From assembly GCF_012641395.1 (NCBI RefSeq), contig NZ_JABAIH010000008.1, forward strand, positions 124,001 through 188,000: a stretch of 64,000 nucleotides of DNA, given 5' to 3'. Both the position numbers and the translations under genes were made by a program. This DNA comes from Rhizobium sp. P32RR-XVIII. GTDB lineage: Bacteria; Pseudomonadota; Alphaproteobacteria; Rhizobiales; Rhizobiaceae. The first letter of the stretch is position 1. Each line of letters begins with the position of its first letter. The notes under the pieces are model-generated. The model worked only from the letters and a program-made list of their open reading frames with translations, made no database searches and had not been told where the DNA came from. Of this stretch, positions 8,313 through 17,379 are shown piece by piece.

Positions 8313-9626
8313 TCAGTCCGCCCTTTTGGCAGGAATGAGGAGCGTAGCTAGTGCCGCGACCAGTGCTACGCCGGCAAAGACATAGAAGTTCCACTGAGGC
8401 CCGACGTTGAGGCTGGCGATATAGCCGCCGAGCAACGGTCCACTGAGCGCGCCGATACGGGCAAAGCTCAAGGCCCAGCCCGTGCCCGCCGCGCGGACGA
8501 AAGGCTTCAGATGCGAGGCGAGATAGCCGGTCAGAACCAGCGATGCCGACACCGTGCCGAAACCGGCGATGGCGACGAAGGTATAGTTCAGCCAGATCGA
8601 GCTCTGGAAGGCCATGGCGGCGATACCGAAAGCCCCGGCAATGTAGGCCAGCGCGACGGTACGCCGCGGACCGAAGCGGTCAGCCCACTTCCCGAGCACG
8701 ATGCCGCCGATCGCCGACGTAAAGCTGAAAACGGCCAGGAACAGCAAGGCATCACCGAGATCGTAACCGCTCTTGCGCATGATCTGCGGCAGCCACTGTG
8801 CGAGGCCGTAGACCAAGAGAAGACCGGAGAACAGCGCCACCCAGAAGCAGATGGTCATGAAGGCGTTGCGCGGCGCGAAGATCTCGCCGAGAACTTCCCG
8901 CCAGCCGGTCTTGGCCCCCGGCTTCTGCACGGTCGCCGGTACTTCGACGCCCAGGCGCGCGGCAAGCTTGCGCGCGGCTTCATTGCGCTTCTGACCGACG
9001 AGGTAATCCAGGGATTCCGGCAGTAGCCAGGCGAGAAGCGGCACGAAGACGAGCGGCGCGGCACCGACCAGCACGACGGCGCGCCAGCCGTGATCGGCCA
9101 CCAGCTCGCGACCGACGAGAGCAGCGGCGAGGATACCCAGCGAATAGCCGGAATACATGATGCCGTAGTTGAGGCTCTTTCGGCTCGACGGCGAGTATTC
9201 GACGGTGAGTGCGGCCGCCACCGGGATGATCCCGCCAAGCCCGAGACCGGCGACGAAGCGGCTGACCGCAAACCAGGCTGGCGTCGGCGACCAGGCGGTC
9301 ACCATCATGCAAGCGGCAAACAGTGTCAGGCACATCAGGAACATCGGTTTGCGGCCATATACGTCGCTGAGAGTTGAAATGACGATCCCGCCGATCAGCA
9401 TGCCGAACAGCGTGTAGCTGCCCATCGCGCCGAGCTGTATCGGCGTAAGATTCCAGGCGGTGTCGGCTGCCAGCGACGGCAGAATGGCCCCGAGAACGCC
9501 GACGTCATACCCTTCTGCAAAGATCGCGATCCAGCAGAGCAGGACCACGAGCAGACTTTTGCCAGGAGAAATCTCTTTTGCGCCATGGGCTTTCGCTCCG
9601 GCGCCTACTCCCTTGAGACTATCCAT
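8313..9626 (-). CDS. MFS transporter, aromatic acid:H+ symporter (AAHS) type
   Basis: A 437-residue inner-membrane transporter with about 12 hydrophobic segments. AAHS hallmarks include GYDVGVLGAILP in the first segment and the SDVYGRKP loop between segments 2 and 3. The family imports benzoates, hydroxyphenyl acids and similar aromatic acids by proton symport. GGGGAGG lies 4 bp before ATG 9626, which I prefer over the start 13 codons further upstream. It follows iorB in the same direction but has its own 173-bp upstream region with two type A operator candidates. It probably brings in the aromatic substrate of this island or a related acid. Confidence 0.9.
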   Translation of the reverse strand: MDSLKGVGAGAKAHGAKEISPGKSLLVVLLCWIAIFAEGYDVGVLGAILPSLAADTAWNLTPIQLGAMGSYTLFGMLIGGIVISTLSDVYGRKPMFLMCLTLFAACMMVTAWSPTPAWFAVSRFVAGLGLGGIIPVAAALTVEYSPSSRKSLNYGIMYSGYSLGILAAALVGRELVADHGWRAVVLVGAAPLVFVPLLAWLLPESLDYLVGQKRNEAARKLAARLGVEVPATVQKPGAKTGWREVLGEIFAPRNAFMTICFWVALFSGLLLVYGLAQWLPQIMRKSGYDLGDALLFLAVFSFTSAIGGIVLGKWADRFGPRRTVALAYIAGAFGIAAMAFQSSIWLNYTFVAIAGFGTVSASLVLTGYLASHLKPFVRAAGTGWALSFARIGALSGPLLGGYIASLNVGPQWNFYVFAGVALVAALATLLIPAKRAD

Positions 9627-9724
9627 GCAACCTCCCCTTTTTGAAAAACCGGATTCCGCTCCCATGCATGAACCGGCGCCGGACGCAGCTCAAAGGCGCG
9701 ACCGCGGCGGTATGAATATATTAA

Positions 9725-9757
9725 TTTTAAGCTTAAAGCAATAATTTTAGGCTTAAA
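9725..9757. promoter_or_regulatory. Tandem MarR operator candidates, type A, before the MFS gene
   Basis: TTTTAAGCTTAAA at 9725-9737 (containing a perfect 12-bp palindrome) and TTTTAGGCTTAAA at 9745-9757. The two copies are spaced exactly 20 bp apart, about two helical turns, so two dimers could bind the same DNA face. AT-rich in otherwise GC-rich DNA. Confidence 0.55.
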
Positions 9758-9799
9758 CTATTTACCTAGAAGCCCGCGTGAGACCGAGGCAGAAAGGGT

Positions 9800-11347
9800 T
9801 CAGAGCGTCGCCACCGTCTTCAATGCACCGTCGAGCGCAATGCCGCTCTCATCGAGCAGTGCTGCCTGTCGCAGCCGCCGCATCCAGGCTTCGCCGTCCT
9901 CGCGATCGCGCAGCATCGTGAGCGCCGACATGACGCGGTCGAATTTCGACAGCCCGCGAGCATGCGTATCGGAATACCCCTTCACCAGCCGGCGATTGTT
10001 CAGCACCTCGACGGCAAGAGCGTAGTTGGTGGCGAGGAGACCGGTTGCGGCCGCGAGCCAGGCTTCGCGGTGCTCCGTCTCGCGCATGTGACGCAGCGTA
10101 CCGCGACGCGTCTTCCGCAGCGCCGAAACCGCGTAGAGGCTGAGAAACCAGAAGAGCGTGCCGGTCTTCACGCGCCGCCCTTTGTTGACCATGCGGTCGA
10201 GCCGGTTGAACAGCGACGGCCGCTTTTCGATCCACAGGCCCCACGCCTTCGGCAGCGTGCCGCAGATTTCCTCCATGCGCGGATGCATGTATTCCGTCAT
10301 GTAGAGGATCTGGTCCGATCTGACGCCGACTTCCTTGCGCACGCGCTCGAAACGCGAACCGCGAACCTTGAGGTCGGCAACGCGAATGACGTCGTCATAG
10401 GCCATGGCGACAGCCACGTACTTCGCCGCCTGCGTGGTAAAGGCGAAACCCTTTGCCTCGCCGCCCGCCTTACGGTCGAGCGCGCGCAATGCGGCAACGC
10501 GATCCAGATATTCGCCGGCATAGGCGGGATCCTGGAAATCGGTGAGCTTTTTGACGCCGGCAAAGAGCAGCGGCCTTGCCTGTTCCGGAAACTCGGCGCG
10601 AATGCGGTTGACCAGCCGGTCGAGATCCGGATGCCCCGCCGTTTCCGGCAGCGCGTCCAGACGCTTGTGCGGCGTTGCGGATACGGCATCGTTGGGCTTG
10701 CCGGAGGTGCATTCGAAGGCCGCGTTGAAGGCCTTCAGGCTGGCCTCGATCCCCTTGCCGCCGGCGCGGATGGTCGCTTCGAAAGCCTCCTTGCCGAAAG
10801 GCAATGCACCGGATCCGGCGAGCGCCCCGAACATCGAGGCGGAAATCACGCTGCCATTGCTGGTCGCCAGCGTCTCCATGTCGAAAGCGATGATGCGCTT
10901 GGCGGCGAAATCGGTGGCATCGGTGACGACAACAGGATTGGCCGTGCCGTCGCCGGGCTTTTCCTTTTCGCCGACCGCAAACGATCTATGCGTGGAGGCG
11001 ATCAGCGTCGTCTTGTCCGGAGTGACGAGCCCGCGCAGCACCGAACGGCCGGCTTCCATCAGTTCGGCGGCAAGCACGATGTCGACATCACCCGGCGTCG
11101 GCATCAGCGAGAAGATCGGTGCGTGGCCGTCGCGGGCCGGCAGCATTTCCAGATAGTAGATGGTGGCGCCGGTGCGCTGAGCCACTCCGGGGACCGACGT
11201 CGTCTGCGCCATCCAACCCTGCTCTTCCGCAAGCGCCACGATCCAGTCTGCAAGCACGCCGCCGCCCTGCCCGCCCATGGCGAGGATAGCGACGGAAATA
11301 GGCTTGTCGGTCGAAAGACGCTCGTTGAGGCTCACTTGTTCGTTCAC
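9800..11347 (-). CDS. iorB: Indolepyruvate:ferredoxin oxidoreductase, beta subunit
   Basis: Small-subunit partner of IorA. The N-terminal ~200 residues are the pyruvate:ferredoxin-oxidoreductase gamma domain, with AMGGQGGGVLADW near residue 23. About 300 further residues follow, matching what I know as DUF6537 in rhizobial and betaproteobacterial IorB-like proteins; classical archaeal IorB is only about 200 residues. The complex converts an arylpyruvate plus CoA to arylacetyl-CoA and CO2 with reduced ferredoxin. GTG 11347 is preferred because GGAG lies 7 bp upstream; TTG 11362 would overlap the iorA stop. Transcribed directly after iorA. Confidence 0.9.
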   Translation of the reverse strand: MNEQVSLNERLSTDKPISVAILAMGGQGGGVLADWIVALAEEQGWMAQTTSVPGVAQRTGATIYYLEMLPARDGHAPIFSLMPTPGDVDIVLAAELMEAGRSVLRGLVTPDKTTLIASTHRSFAVGEKEKPGDGTANPVVVTDATDFAAKRIIAFDMETLATSNGSVISASMFGALAGSGALPFGKEAFEATIRAGGKGIEASLKAFNAAFECTSGKPNDAVSATPHKRLDALPETAGHPDLDRLVNRIRAEFPEQARPLLFAGVKKLTDFQDPAYAGEYLDRVAALRALDRKAGGEAKGFAFTTQAAKYVAVAMAYDDVIRVADLKVRGSRFERVRKEVGVRSDQILYMTEYMHPRMEEICGTLPKAWGLWIEKRPSLFNRLDRMVNKGRRVKTGTLFWFLSLYAVSALRKTRRGTLRHMRETEHREAWLAAATGLLATNYALAVEVLNNRRLVKGYSDTHARGLSKFDRVMSALTMLRDREDGEAWMRRLRQAALLDESGIALDGALKTVATL

Positions 11348-11358
11348 AGTCGCGCTCC

Positions 11359-13512
11359 TCAATCGGCGAAGACGATGCGGCTTGCCTGGCGGCGCGCCTG
11401 CAGCCAGCCGATGACGCGGCTGCGCATGCGTGCGACAAAGCGATCCCAGCCCGTCGGGTTATGAATGACATCGGCGCGATAGAACGACGGACAGAGGACG
11501 GCCGCTTCCGCCACCTCGCCGCAATTGCCGCAGCCGACGCACGTGTTGTCGACCGCCGCGACCGGATCGTCCTTCAGCGGATCATCAGTATGCTTGACCG
11601 ACAGCGACGGACAACCGGAAAGCCGGATACAGGCGTGATCGCCGGTACACACATCCTCGTCGACGCCGAAGCGCTCCTTGACCATGCGCTTGCCGTCCTT
11701 CACCGCCTTGGCGAATTGCGGCTTCACGCGGCGCTGCTTGTTGAGCATGCATTCCGACGAGGCGACGATGATCTTCGGGCCTGGCTCCTTCGTCGTCAGC
11801 GCCTCGCGCAACGTGTCCCGTATCTTGGCGACGTCGTAGGTGCGGTCGATCTGGCGTACCCAGGTTGCGCCAATCCCCTTCACCGCGTTGACGATGGAAT
11901 TATTGGTCTTGCGCCGCGGGTTCAGCGCACGCGACGACATGATGTCCTGTCCGCCGGTTGCAGCAGAATAATAGTTGTCCACGACGAGAATGACGCCGTC
12001 CTGCTTGTTGAAGACGGCGTTGCCGACCGAGGTCGCAAGGCCATTGTGCCAGAAGCCGCCGTCGCCCATGACCGAAATGGAACGCTTGTCCGCTTCCACG
12101 TTGAAGGCGGAAGCCGAGGCCGGACCGAGCCCATAGCCCATCGTCGTACCGCCGATGTTGAAGGGGGGCAGGATCGAGAACAGATGACAGCCTATGTCGG
12201 CCGAGACGTGGTGTTCGCCCAGCTCCTTTTCGACCAGCTTCATGGCCGCGAAGATCGGCCGCTCGGGACAGCCGGTGCAGAAGCCCGCCGGACGTGGCGG
12301 CACGACTTCGGCAAGGGCCTTGACCTTCGGATCGTTGAGAACAGGCGTCGGATCGGGGATGGGCGGCTGGTTGCCGAGCAGGAGGCGCTGATGCATCTCG
12401 ATGAAGGTCTTGATGCCCTTGACCAGCACCGGTGCCGTGTACTCGCCGCCCATCGGCAGCACGTCCTTGCCCGACACCTTCGTCTGGATGTCGCGGCGGC
12501 GCAGGATGGTGTTGAGCGACTGCTCGATATATTCGGGCGCGCCCTCCTCGACCATCAGCACCGCCTTCTTGCCCGCACAGAACTCGGCCACCTGGTCGTC
12601 GATCAGCGGATAGGCAACGTTCAGCACGTAGAGCGGAATGGAGGAATTGCCGTAGACGTCGGCAAGGCCGAGCTGCTGAAGCGCGCGCATGACGCCGTTG
12701 TAGGCGCCGCCAAGCAGGATGATACCGACCTCGCCCTCCGACGGGCCGAAATATTCATTGAGCTTACGGCTCTTGATGAACTCGACGGCGGCCGGCCAGC
12801 GCTTCTCCAGCTTCTCCTTCTCGTGCAGGAAGGAGGCCGGCGGCAGAACGATACGGTTGACGTCGCGCACCGGATTTTCGAGCGCCTGCTTCAACGTGAA
12901 TTCGGGGCGCTTGTTGTTCTTGGCCTCGAACTGCCCATGCATGTGACAGCTGCGGATGCCGACCTGCAGCATGACGGGCGTATTGGAGGCTTCCGACAGT
13001 TCGAAGCCGGTTTCCACGGCGTCCACGATCGAGGGCAGATTCGGCCGCGGATTGAGGAGCCACAGTTGCGACTTCATCGCATAGGCATGGCTGCGCTCCT
13101 GCATGATCGAGGAGCCTTCGCCATAGTCCTCGCCGATGATGATGAGAGCGCCGCCCGTCACGCCGCCGGAGGAGAGATTGGAAAGCGCATCCGAGGCAAC
13201 GTTCGTTCCGGCCGTCGACTTCCAGGTGACCGCTCCGCGCAGCGGATACATCACCGAAGCGGAAAGCATGGCGGCGGCGGCCGCTTCAGACGCCGAAGTC
13301 TCAAAATGAACGCCCAGATCCTCCATCACGTCCTTGGCATCGGCAAGCACGTCCATCAAATGCGAGATGGGCGATCCCTGATAGCCGCCGACATAGGATA
13401 CACCGGATTGCAGGAGGGCTTTGGTGATTGCGAGGATGCCTTCGCCGCGGAAGATTTCTCCTTCCCCCCGCTTCAGATCCTCGACTTCACGCGCAAACGA
13501 GCGTTCGGCCAT
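11359..13512 (-). CDS. iorA: Indolepyruvate:ferredoxin oxidoreductase, alpha subunit
   Basis: A 717-residue TPP enzyme with a ferredoxin-like tail. It has an N-terminal pyrimidine-binding domain (EGILAITKALLQSG onward), FCTGCPERP at about residue 408, and the TPP-binding GDGGFWHNG at about 480. A C-terminal 4Fe-4S motif (CVGCGNCGEVAEAAVLCP) lies near residues 653-670. The preceding cluster is CTGDHACIRLSGCP, with fewer cysteines than a canonical CxxCxxC. It forms a heterodimer with IorB to make arylacetyl-CoA without a CoA ligase; no ligase gene is visible in the window. GGAGGGG precedes the ATG. A type B operator candidate lies 39 bp upstream. Confidence 0.93.
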   Translation of the reverse strand: MAERSFAREVEDLKRGEGEIFRGEGILAITKALLQSGVSYVGGYQGSPISHLMDVLADAKDVMEDLGVHFETSASEAAAAAMLSASVMYPLRGAVTWKSTAGTNVASDALSNLSSGGVTGGALIIIGEDYGEGSSIMQERSHAYAMKSQLWLLNPRPNLPSIVDAVETGFELSEASNTPVMLQVGIRSCHMHGQFEAKNNKRPEFTLKQALENPVRDVNRIVLPPASFLHEKEKLEKRWPAAVEFIKSRKLNEYFGPSEGEVGIILLGGAYNGVMRALQQLGLADVYGNSSIPLYVLNVAYPLIDDQVAEFCAGKKAVLMVEEGAPEYIEQSLNTILRRRDIQTKVSGKDVLPMGGEYTAPVLVKGIKTFIEMHQRLLLGNQPPIPDPTPVLNDPKVKALAEVVPPRPAGFCTGCPERPIFAAMKLVEKELGEHHVSADIGCHLFSILPPFNIGGTTMGYGLGPASASAFNVEADKRSISVMGDGGFWHNGLATSVGNAVFNKQDGVILVVDNYYSAATGGQDIMSSRALNPRRKTNNSIVNAVKGIGATWVRQIDRTYDVAKIRDTLREALTTKEPGPKIIVASSECMLNKQRRVKPQFAKAVKDGKRMVKERFGVDEDVCTGDHACIRLSGCPSLSVKHTDDPLKDDPVAAVDNTCVGCGNCGEVAEAAVLCPSFYRADVIHNPTGWDRFVARMRSRVIGWLQARRQASRIVFAD

Positions 13513-13550
13513 GGCATTCCCCTCCGTCCATGCGGACTGCTTTTATATTC

Positions 13551-13566
13551 ATTTGCAAAAGCATAT
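13551..13566. promoter_or_regulatory. Candidate MarR operator, type B, in the iorA promoter
   Basis: ATTTGCAAAAGCATAT, an imperfect dyad whose right end is 39 bp from the iorA ATG. It matches the palindrome at 13662 in 13 of 16 positions and the cyclase-side site at 5043 in 13 of 16. Confidence 0.5.
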
Positions 13567-13661
13567 TTCGGCTGACGCAGCACTGTCAATCAGCAAATGC
13601 TTGCCCAGCTGACACCTTTGTAGGCTCGCGCCGACGCACCCAATGAGTAGCGCCCATCAAT

Positions 13662-13677
13662 ATATGCTACAGCATAT
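13662..13677. promoter_or_regulatory. Candidate MarR operator, type B, perfect palindrome
   Basis: ATATGCT-AC-AGCATAT: perfect 7-bp arms with a 2-bp centre, the size and symmetry typical of MarR operators. It is about 150 bp from each divergent gene, so it could affect both. Confidence 0.6.
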
Positions 13678-13730
13678 GATTGAGGGATTGTCCAAGCTTC
13701 AGCAAAATGCTTGCCGGTTCGCATTACTTA

Positions 13731-13744
13731 TTTTAAGGTTGAAA
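13731..13744. promoter_or_regulatory. Candidate MarR operator, type A, before the ABC binding-protein gene
   Basis: TTTTAAGGTTGAAA matches TTTTAAACTTCAAA at 19228 in 11 of 14 positions and the MFS site in 11 of 13. It is 76 bp from the ATG at 13821. Confidence 0.45.
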
Positions 13745-13820
13745 CATTCCGATAATAAATTGCCAGCGGCAGCCGAGGCCGGTGCAAAGCCTCCTTCCGC
13801 TAACAGGGGAACGGAAAACT

Positions 13821-15356
13821 ATGACGACACTTACTCGGCGCGAGGCATTGAGCCTCGGCGCAGCAACTTTCATTACTGGGATTCTCGCAGGTCGAAATAT
13901 CGTCTCTGCTGCCGAAAACGGCACGCTGACGATAGCCTTCAACGTCAACCTGCCATCCTTCGATCCCACGACCGGCCCATCGGCGGTCAATCCGAGCATC
14001 CAGGCCATTTATCGGTCGATCTTTGACCAATACATCGGCCAAGGGCCGGACCTGAAGTTTCAACCTGGCCTGCTGACGGACTGGGGCTGGAACGAGGACA
14101 AAACCAAGGTCTGGATGGATGTCCGCGAAGGCGTTACCTGGCACGATGGCTCGCCGTTTACCCCGGAAGACGTCGTCTGGTCGCTGACGCGTGCGGCTGA
14201 CCAGAAGGGTGGCAATCCGATCTCCTTCATCTGGTCGACGGCCGGCAATTACAAGATTGACGGCAAGCGCATCACCGGCGATGTGCTGCGCTTCGAGCCG
14301 ACCTACTTCAAGTGGATGGCGTTTCTTACCGGCTACGTCCTGCCCAAAGCCTATTATGAGAAGGTCGGGGCCGAAGGCTTCGAGAAGAAGCCGATCGGCA
14401 CCGGCCCCTACATGGTCGATGCCTATGAGGGCAACGCCTTCCTGCGCCTCAAGGCAAACCCGAACTACTTCGGCGGCAAGCCGGCCTTCGACACGGTCGT
14501 CTTCAAGTTCGTGCCCGATACGACAAGCCGCGTTGCTGAAATCGAATCCGGATCTTCCGACCTCACGCTCGAGATTCCCTACGAGGATTTCGATCGCCTG
14601 AAGAAGAAGTCTGGACTTGCCGGCGTCGCAACACCGATCTCAGATATCGGCATGATATTCATCAACAACATCGACGTGATGCTGGACAAGAACGTGCGTC
14701 TGGCGGCTCACCACGCGATCGACAAGAAGGCGATCGTTGGCCGCCTGCTGCGCGGCTACGGTGTGCCGATCGACACGCTGGAGGCACCGGAGTACGACGC
14801 CTTTGATCCGTCGATCGTCGTCGGCTTCGATGCTGAGAAGGCGAAGAAGCTGCTCGCCGCGTCCGGTTACTCGTCGGCAAAGCCGGCCAAGTTCAAGATC
14901 CAGACGACGCGAGGCTTCAAGCCCAAGGATTACGAGATGATCCAGGCGATCGTCGGCATGTGGCGCAAGGTCGGCATCGAGGCGGATATCGAGGTTTACG
15001 AAATCGCCAAGCACTACGAGCTGCGCGCTGCCGACACTCTGGCGCCGGCCGCCTTCTACAACTGGGGCAACGCGATCGGCGATCCGACCACATCGACGGG
15101 CTTTGCAATGTTTGGCCCCTCGCCGCATTCGGTCTGGAACACCGACGATCTCGACAACATGATCGGACCGCTCTGGGGCGAAAAGGACGAGGCAAAGCGA
15201 ATTGCGGGTTGGAAGGCCGTCAGCAAGTATATTGCCGAAGAGGGCTACGTGATCCCGCTTCTGCAATACGCCCAGCCGATCGTTTACAAGTCGAGCCTCA
15301 AGGTGACCCCGAACGTTTCGGGCGCCTTGCAGCCGATACTGGTCGCCAAGGCGTAA
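13821..15356 (+). CDS. Dipeptide/oligopeptide-type ABC transporter substrate-binding protein (family 5)
   Basis: A 511-residue periplasmic binding protein. The N terminus has a twin-arginine export signal (LTRREALSLGAA, then a hydrophobic run to NIVSA). Family-5 landmarks are FNVNLPSFDP near the mature start and WHDGSPFTPEDVVWSL in the first third. Start ATG 13821 is preferred over 13782 because the signal begins there and AGGGGA precedes it. First gene of a complete importer (two permeases, two ATPases). Family-5 proteins also bind non-peptide ligands, so in this island the cargo may be an aromatic or amino-acid conjugate; that is inference. Confidence 0.92.
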   Translation: MTTLTRREALSLGAATFITGILAGRNIVSAAENGTLTIAFNVNLPSFDPTTGPSAVNPSIQAIYRSIFDQYIGQGPDLKFQPGLLTDWGWNEDKTKVWMDVREGVTWHDGSPFTPEDVVWSLTRAADQKGGNPISFIWSTAGNYKIDGKRITGDVLRFEPTYFKWMAFLTGYVLPKAYYEKVGAEGFEKKPIGTGPYMVDAYEGNAFLRLKANPNYFGGKPAFDTVVFKFVPDTTSRVAEIESGSSDLTLEIPYEDFDRLKKKSGLAGVATPISDIGMIFINNIDVMLDKNVRLAAHHAIDKKAIVGRLLRGYGVPIDTLEAPEYDAFDPSIVVGFDAEKAKKLLAASGYSSAKPAKFKIQTTRGFKPKDYEMIQAIVGMWRKVGIEADIEVYEIAKHYELRAADTLAPAAFYNWGNAIGDPTTSTGFAMFGPSPHSVWNTDDLDNMIGPLWGEKDEAKRIAGWKAVSKYIAEEGYVIPLLQYAQPIVYKSSLKVTPNVSGALQPILVAKA

Positions 15357-15368
15357 ACCTGCTTCCAA

Positions 15369-15412
15369 CCGGATGATGAATCCGGCTCCGGGCGGGTTGA
15401 AAGGCCCGTCCG
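15369..15412 (+). terminator. Tandem hairpins between binding-protein and permease genes
   Basis: CCGGAT-GATGA-ATCCGG (15369-15385), then CGGGCGGG pairing with CCCGTCCG (15389-15412, one G-U pair). No U tract. Probably limits expression of the permeases relative to the binding protein. Confidence 0.5.
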
Positions 15413-15491
15413 CATTCCGAAATGGCATCCTTTGCAGGCGCTGCTGCCGCAACCTCGCGGCAACTCAACGTCCTGCGAGAAATATGAGCTG

Positions 15492-16499
15492 ATGATAGCG
15501 CTTTCTATCTTCAATCGCGTCGTCATGGCCGCCGTCACTTTGTTCGGCGTCGCCCTGATCGTGTTCGTCCTGTTGCGTGTCGTCCCTGGGGATCCGATCG
15601 CCATGATGATTTCGCCGGGTGCGAGCGACGCGGATGTTGCCGCCTTACGCGCACATTATGGTCTTGACGCGAGTCTGCCGGTACAGTTCGACCTATGGCT
15701 GAAGGCCATGATGGCTGGTGACTTCGGCACCTCGATATCCCTCAAACGCAGCGTACTCGACCTGCTTGGCGAGCGCCTGCCGGCAACGCTTGAGCTCGCC
15801 ATTGCGGCCCTTTTCGTGGCGGTCGGATTGGGGGCGGCGATCGCGGTCGTCGGCACCTTGCTGCGGCACGGCCCATTCGAACCAATCATCGACGCCCTGA
15901 ACGGTCTCTTTCTGGCCGTTCCGGACTTCGTCTGGGCCCTGGCCCTCGTCCTGGTGCTCGGCGTCTTCTATCCGCTGTTTCCGCTTTCCGGCCGCATCGA
16001 CCCGACGATCGACATGCAGTTCGCCACACCGTTCTATCTCATCGAAAGCCTGGTCCGGCTGCGGTTTGCGGTGTTCGGCGATGTCGTCGCGCACATGGTG
16101 ATGCCGGTTCTGGCGCTTGGGCTGCCGCTTGCCGCGATCATAGCCCGCGTCCTCAAGGCGGCATTGTCCGAAGCGATGGTCCAGGACTACATCCTGCTCG
16201 CACGGCTGAAAGGCATGTCGGAGCTTCGTCTTGTACTGCAGGAGGCGCTGCGCAATGCAATCGGCCCGACCATTGCACTGACCGGCGTCCAATTCACCTT
16301 TCTCATCGGCGGCACCGTCATCGTCGAGCGCATCTTCTCCTATCCCGGCATCGGCAACATGGCGATCGACGCCGTCATCAACCGCGACCTGCCCTTGATC
16401 CAAGGGCTGGTGCTGGTGTTCGGGGTGCTGTTCATTCTGGTCAACCTGCTTGTCGACCTGCTCGTCGCCGCGTTCAATCCGAGGCTGCGCCATGGTTGA
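15492..16499 (+). CDS. ABC transporter permease (DppB type)
   Basis: A 335-residue inner-membrane permease of the dipeptide/nickel family. The N-terminal segment ends LLRVVPGDP, the DppB hallmark, and the EAA loop reads EALRNAIGPTIALTG near residue 250. ATG 15492 is chosen because the first membrane segment begins there; the ribosome site is weak, which fits dependence on translation from the upstream message. The downstream permease gene overlaps by 8 bp. Confidence 0.92.
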   Translation: MIALSIFNRVVMAAVTLFGVALIVFVLLRVVPGDPIAMMISPGASDADVAALRAHYGLDASLPVQFDLWLKAMMAGDFGTSISLKRSVLDLLGERLPATLELAIAALFVAVGLGAAIAVVGTLLRHGPFEPIIDALNGLFLAVPDFVWALALVLVLGVFYPLFPLSGRIDPTIDMQFATPFYLIESLVRLRFAVFGDVVAHMVMPVLALGLPLAAIIARVLKAALSEAMVQDYILLARLKGMSELRLVLQEALRNAIGPTIALTGVQFTFLIGGTVIVERIFSYPGIGNMAIDAVINRDLPLIQGLVLVFGVLFILVNLLVDLLVAAFNPRLRHG

Positions 16500-17379
16500 T
16501 ATCGTGTCTCACCCGGTCCATCCAACGGCAGCCCAGTGGCGGCTCCGCGCTCTTCTGGCCCAGCCAAAGGTCGTCCTCGGCGGCGCCTTCATCCTCATTC
16601 TCATCGTCCTTGCAATCTTCTCGCCCTGGATCGCGCCAAAAGATCCGCTCGAACAGGATCTGATGCTCGGCACCCTGCCGCCCGCCTGGATCGACGGGGC
16701 CGAGCCCGGTTATTATCTCGGCACCGACGATCTCGGCCGCGACGTGCTCTCGCGTCTGATCTTCGGCACCCGCATCGCGCTGCTCGTTGCCTTCGTCGCA
16801 GCAACGCTCGCGGCGGTGATCGGTACCTTTCTAGGCCTTGTCGCCGGCTGGTACGGCGGCTGGGCGGACCGGGTCATTTCGCGCCTCGTCGACATATGGA
16901 TGGCGTTCCCGCCGGTCCTGCTGTCAATCCTTCTCGTCGCTGTTTTCGGCGCCGGCGTTCACTCGGTCATTGCCGCCATCGTCATCATCGATTGGACGCG
17001 GTTCTGTCGCGTTGTCCGATCCGAGACGAAAGCTCAGGCGCAGATGGACTATGTGACCGCCGCGCAAACCATCGGCTTTCCGCGTGCTCGCATCCTCTTC
17101 TCCGAGATATTGCCCAATGTCGCGCCTGTCCTTATCGCGCTCGTCAGCCTGGAAATGGGCATTGCGGTGATCGTCGAGGCAATCCTGTCCTTCGTCGGTC
17201 TTTCCGTCTCTTCGGACACACCGACCTGGGGTGGCATGATCGCAGCCGGCCGGCAGATGATCTATCAGGGCTGGTGGGTCATGGTCGCGCCTCTGGTCGC
17301 ACTGTTCGCCACGGTCCTTGCGTTCAATCAATTGGGCGACGGCCTGCGCCGAGCCCTTGATCCGGTGATGCGCCGATGA
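16492..17379 (+). CDS. ABC transporter permease (DppC type)
   Basis: A 295-residue inner-membrane permease paired with the DppB-like protein. DppC signs include an N-terminal segment followed by SPWIAPKDPLEQD and LGTDDLGRDVLSRLIFGTR, here cited by LGTDDLGRD at about residue 75, plus the EAA-type loop after AAQTIGF. GAGG lies 7 bp before ATG 16492. The stop overlaps the start of the next gene (ATGA), which indicates translational coupling. Confidence 0.92.
   Translation: MVDIVSHPVHPTAAQWRLRALLAQPKVVLGGAFILILIVLAIFSPWIAPKDPLEQDLMLGTLPPAWIDGAEPGYYLGTDDLGRDVLSRLIFGTRIALLVAFVAATLAAVIGTFLGLVAGWYGGWADRVISRLVDIWMAFPPVLLSILLVAVFGAGVHSVIAAIVIIDWTRFCRVVRSETKAQAQMDYVTAAQTIGFPRARILFSEILPNVAPVLIALVSLEMGIAVIVEAILSFVGLSVSSDTPTWGGMIAAGRQMIYQGWWVMVAPLVALFATVLAFNQLGDGLRRALDPVMRR

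Larger units (their letters stand above)
13513..13820. other. Divergent control region between iorA and the ABC binding-protein gene
   Basis: A 308-base AT-richer gap with no supported gene. It holds one type B site beside iorA (13551-13566), the best type B palindrome in the middle (13662-13677), an AAGCTT-centred half-like site (13690-13701) and a type A site (13731-13744) beside the binding-protein gene. Both regulon motifs thus meet here. Confidence 0.6.

Noticed and set aside
9962..11464. 500-codon open frame on the plus strand opposite iorB
   Set aside because: Antisense shadow of iorB; amino-acid composition is that of complementary-strand translation.
11461..13575. 704-codon open frame on the plus strand opposite iorA
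   Set aside because: High-GC antisense shadow of a clear iorA gene with TPP and cysteine motifs; no domain, no ribosome site.
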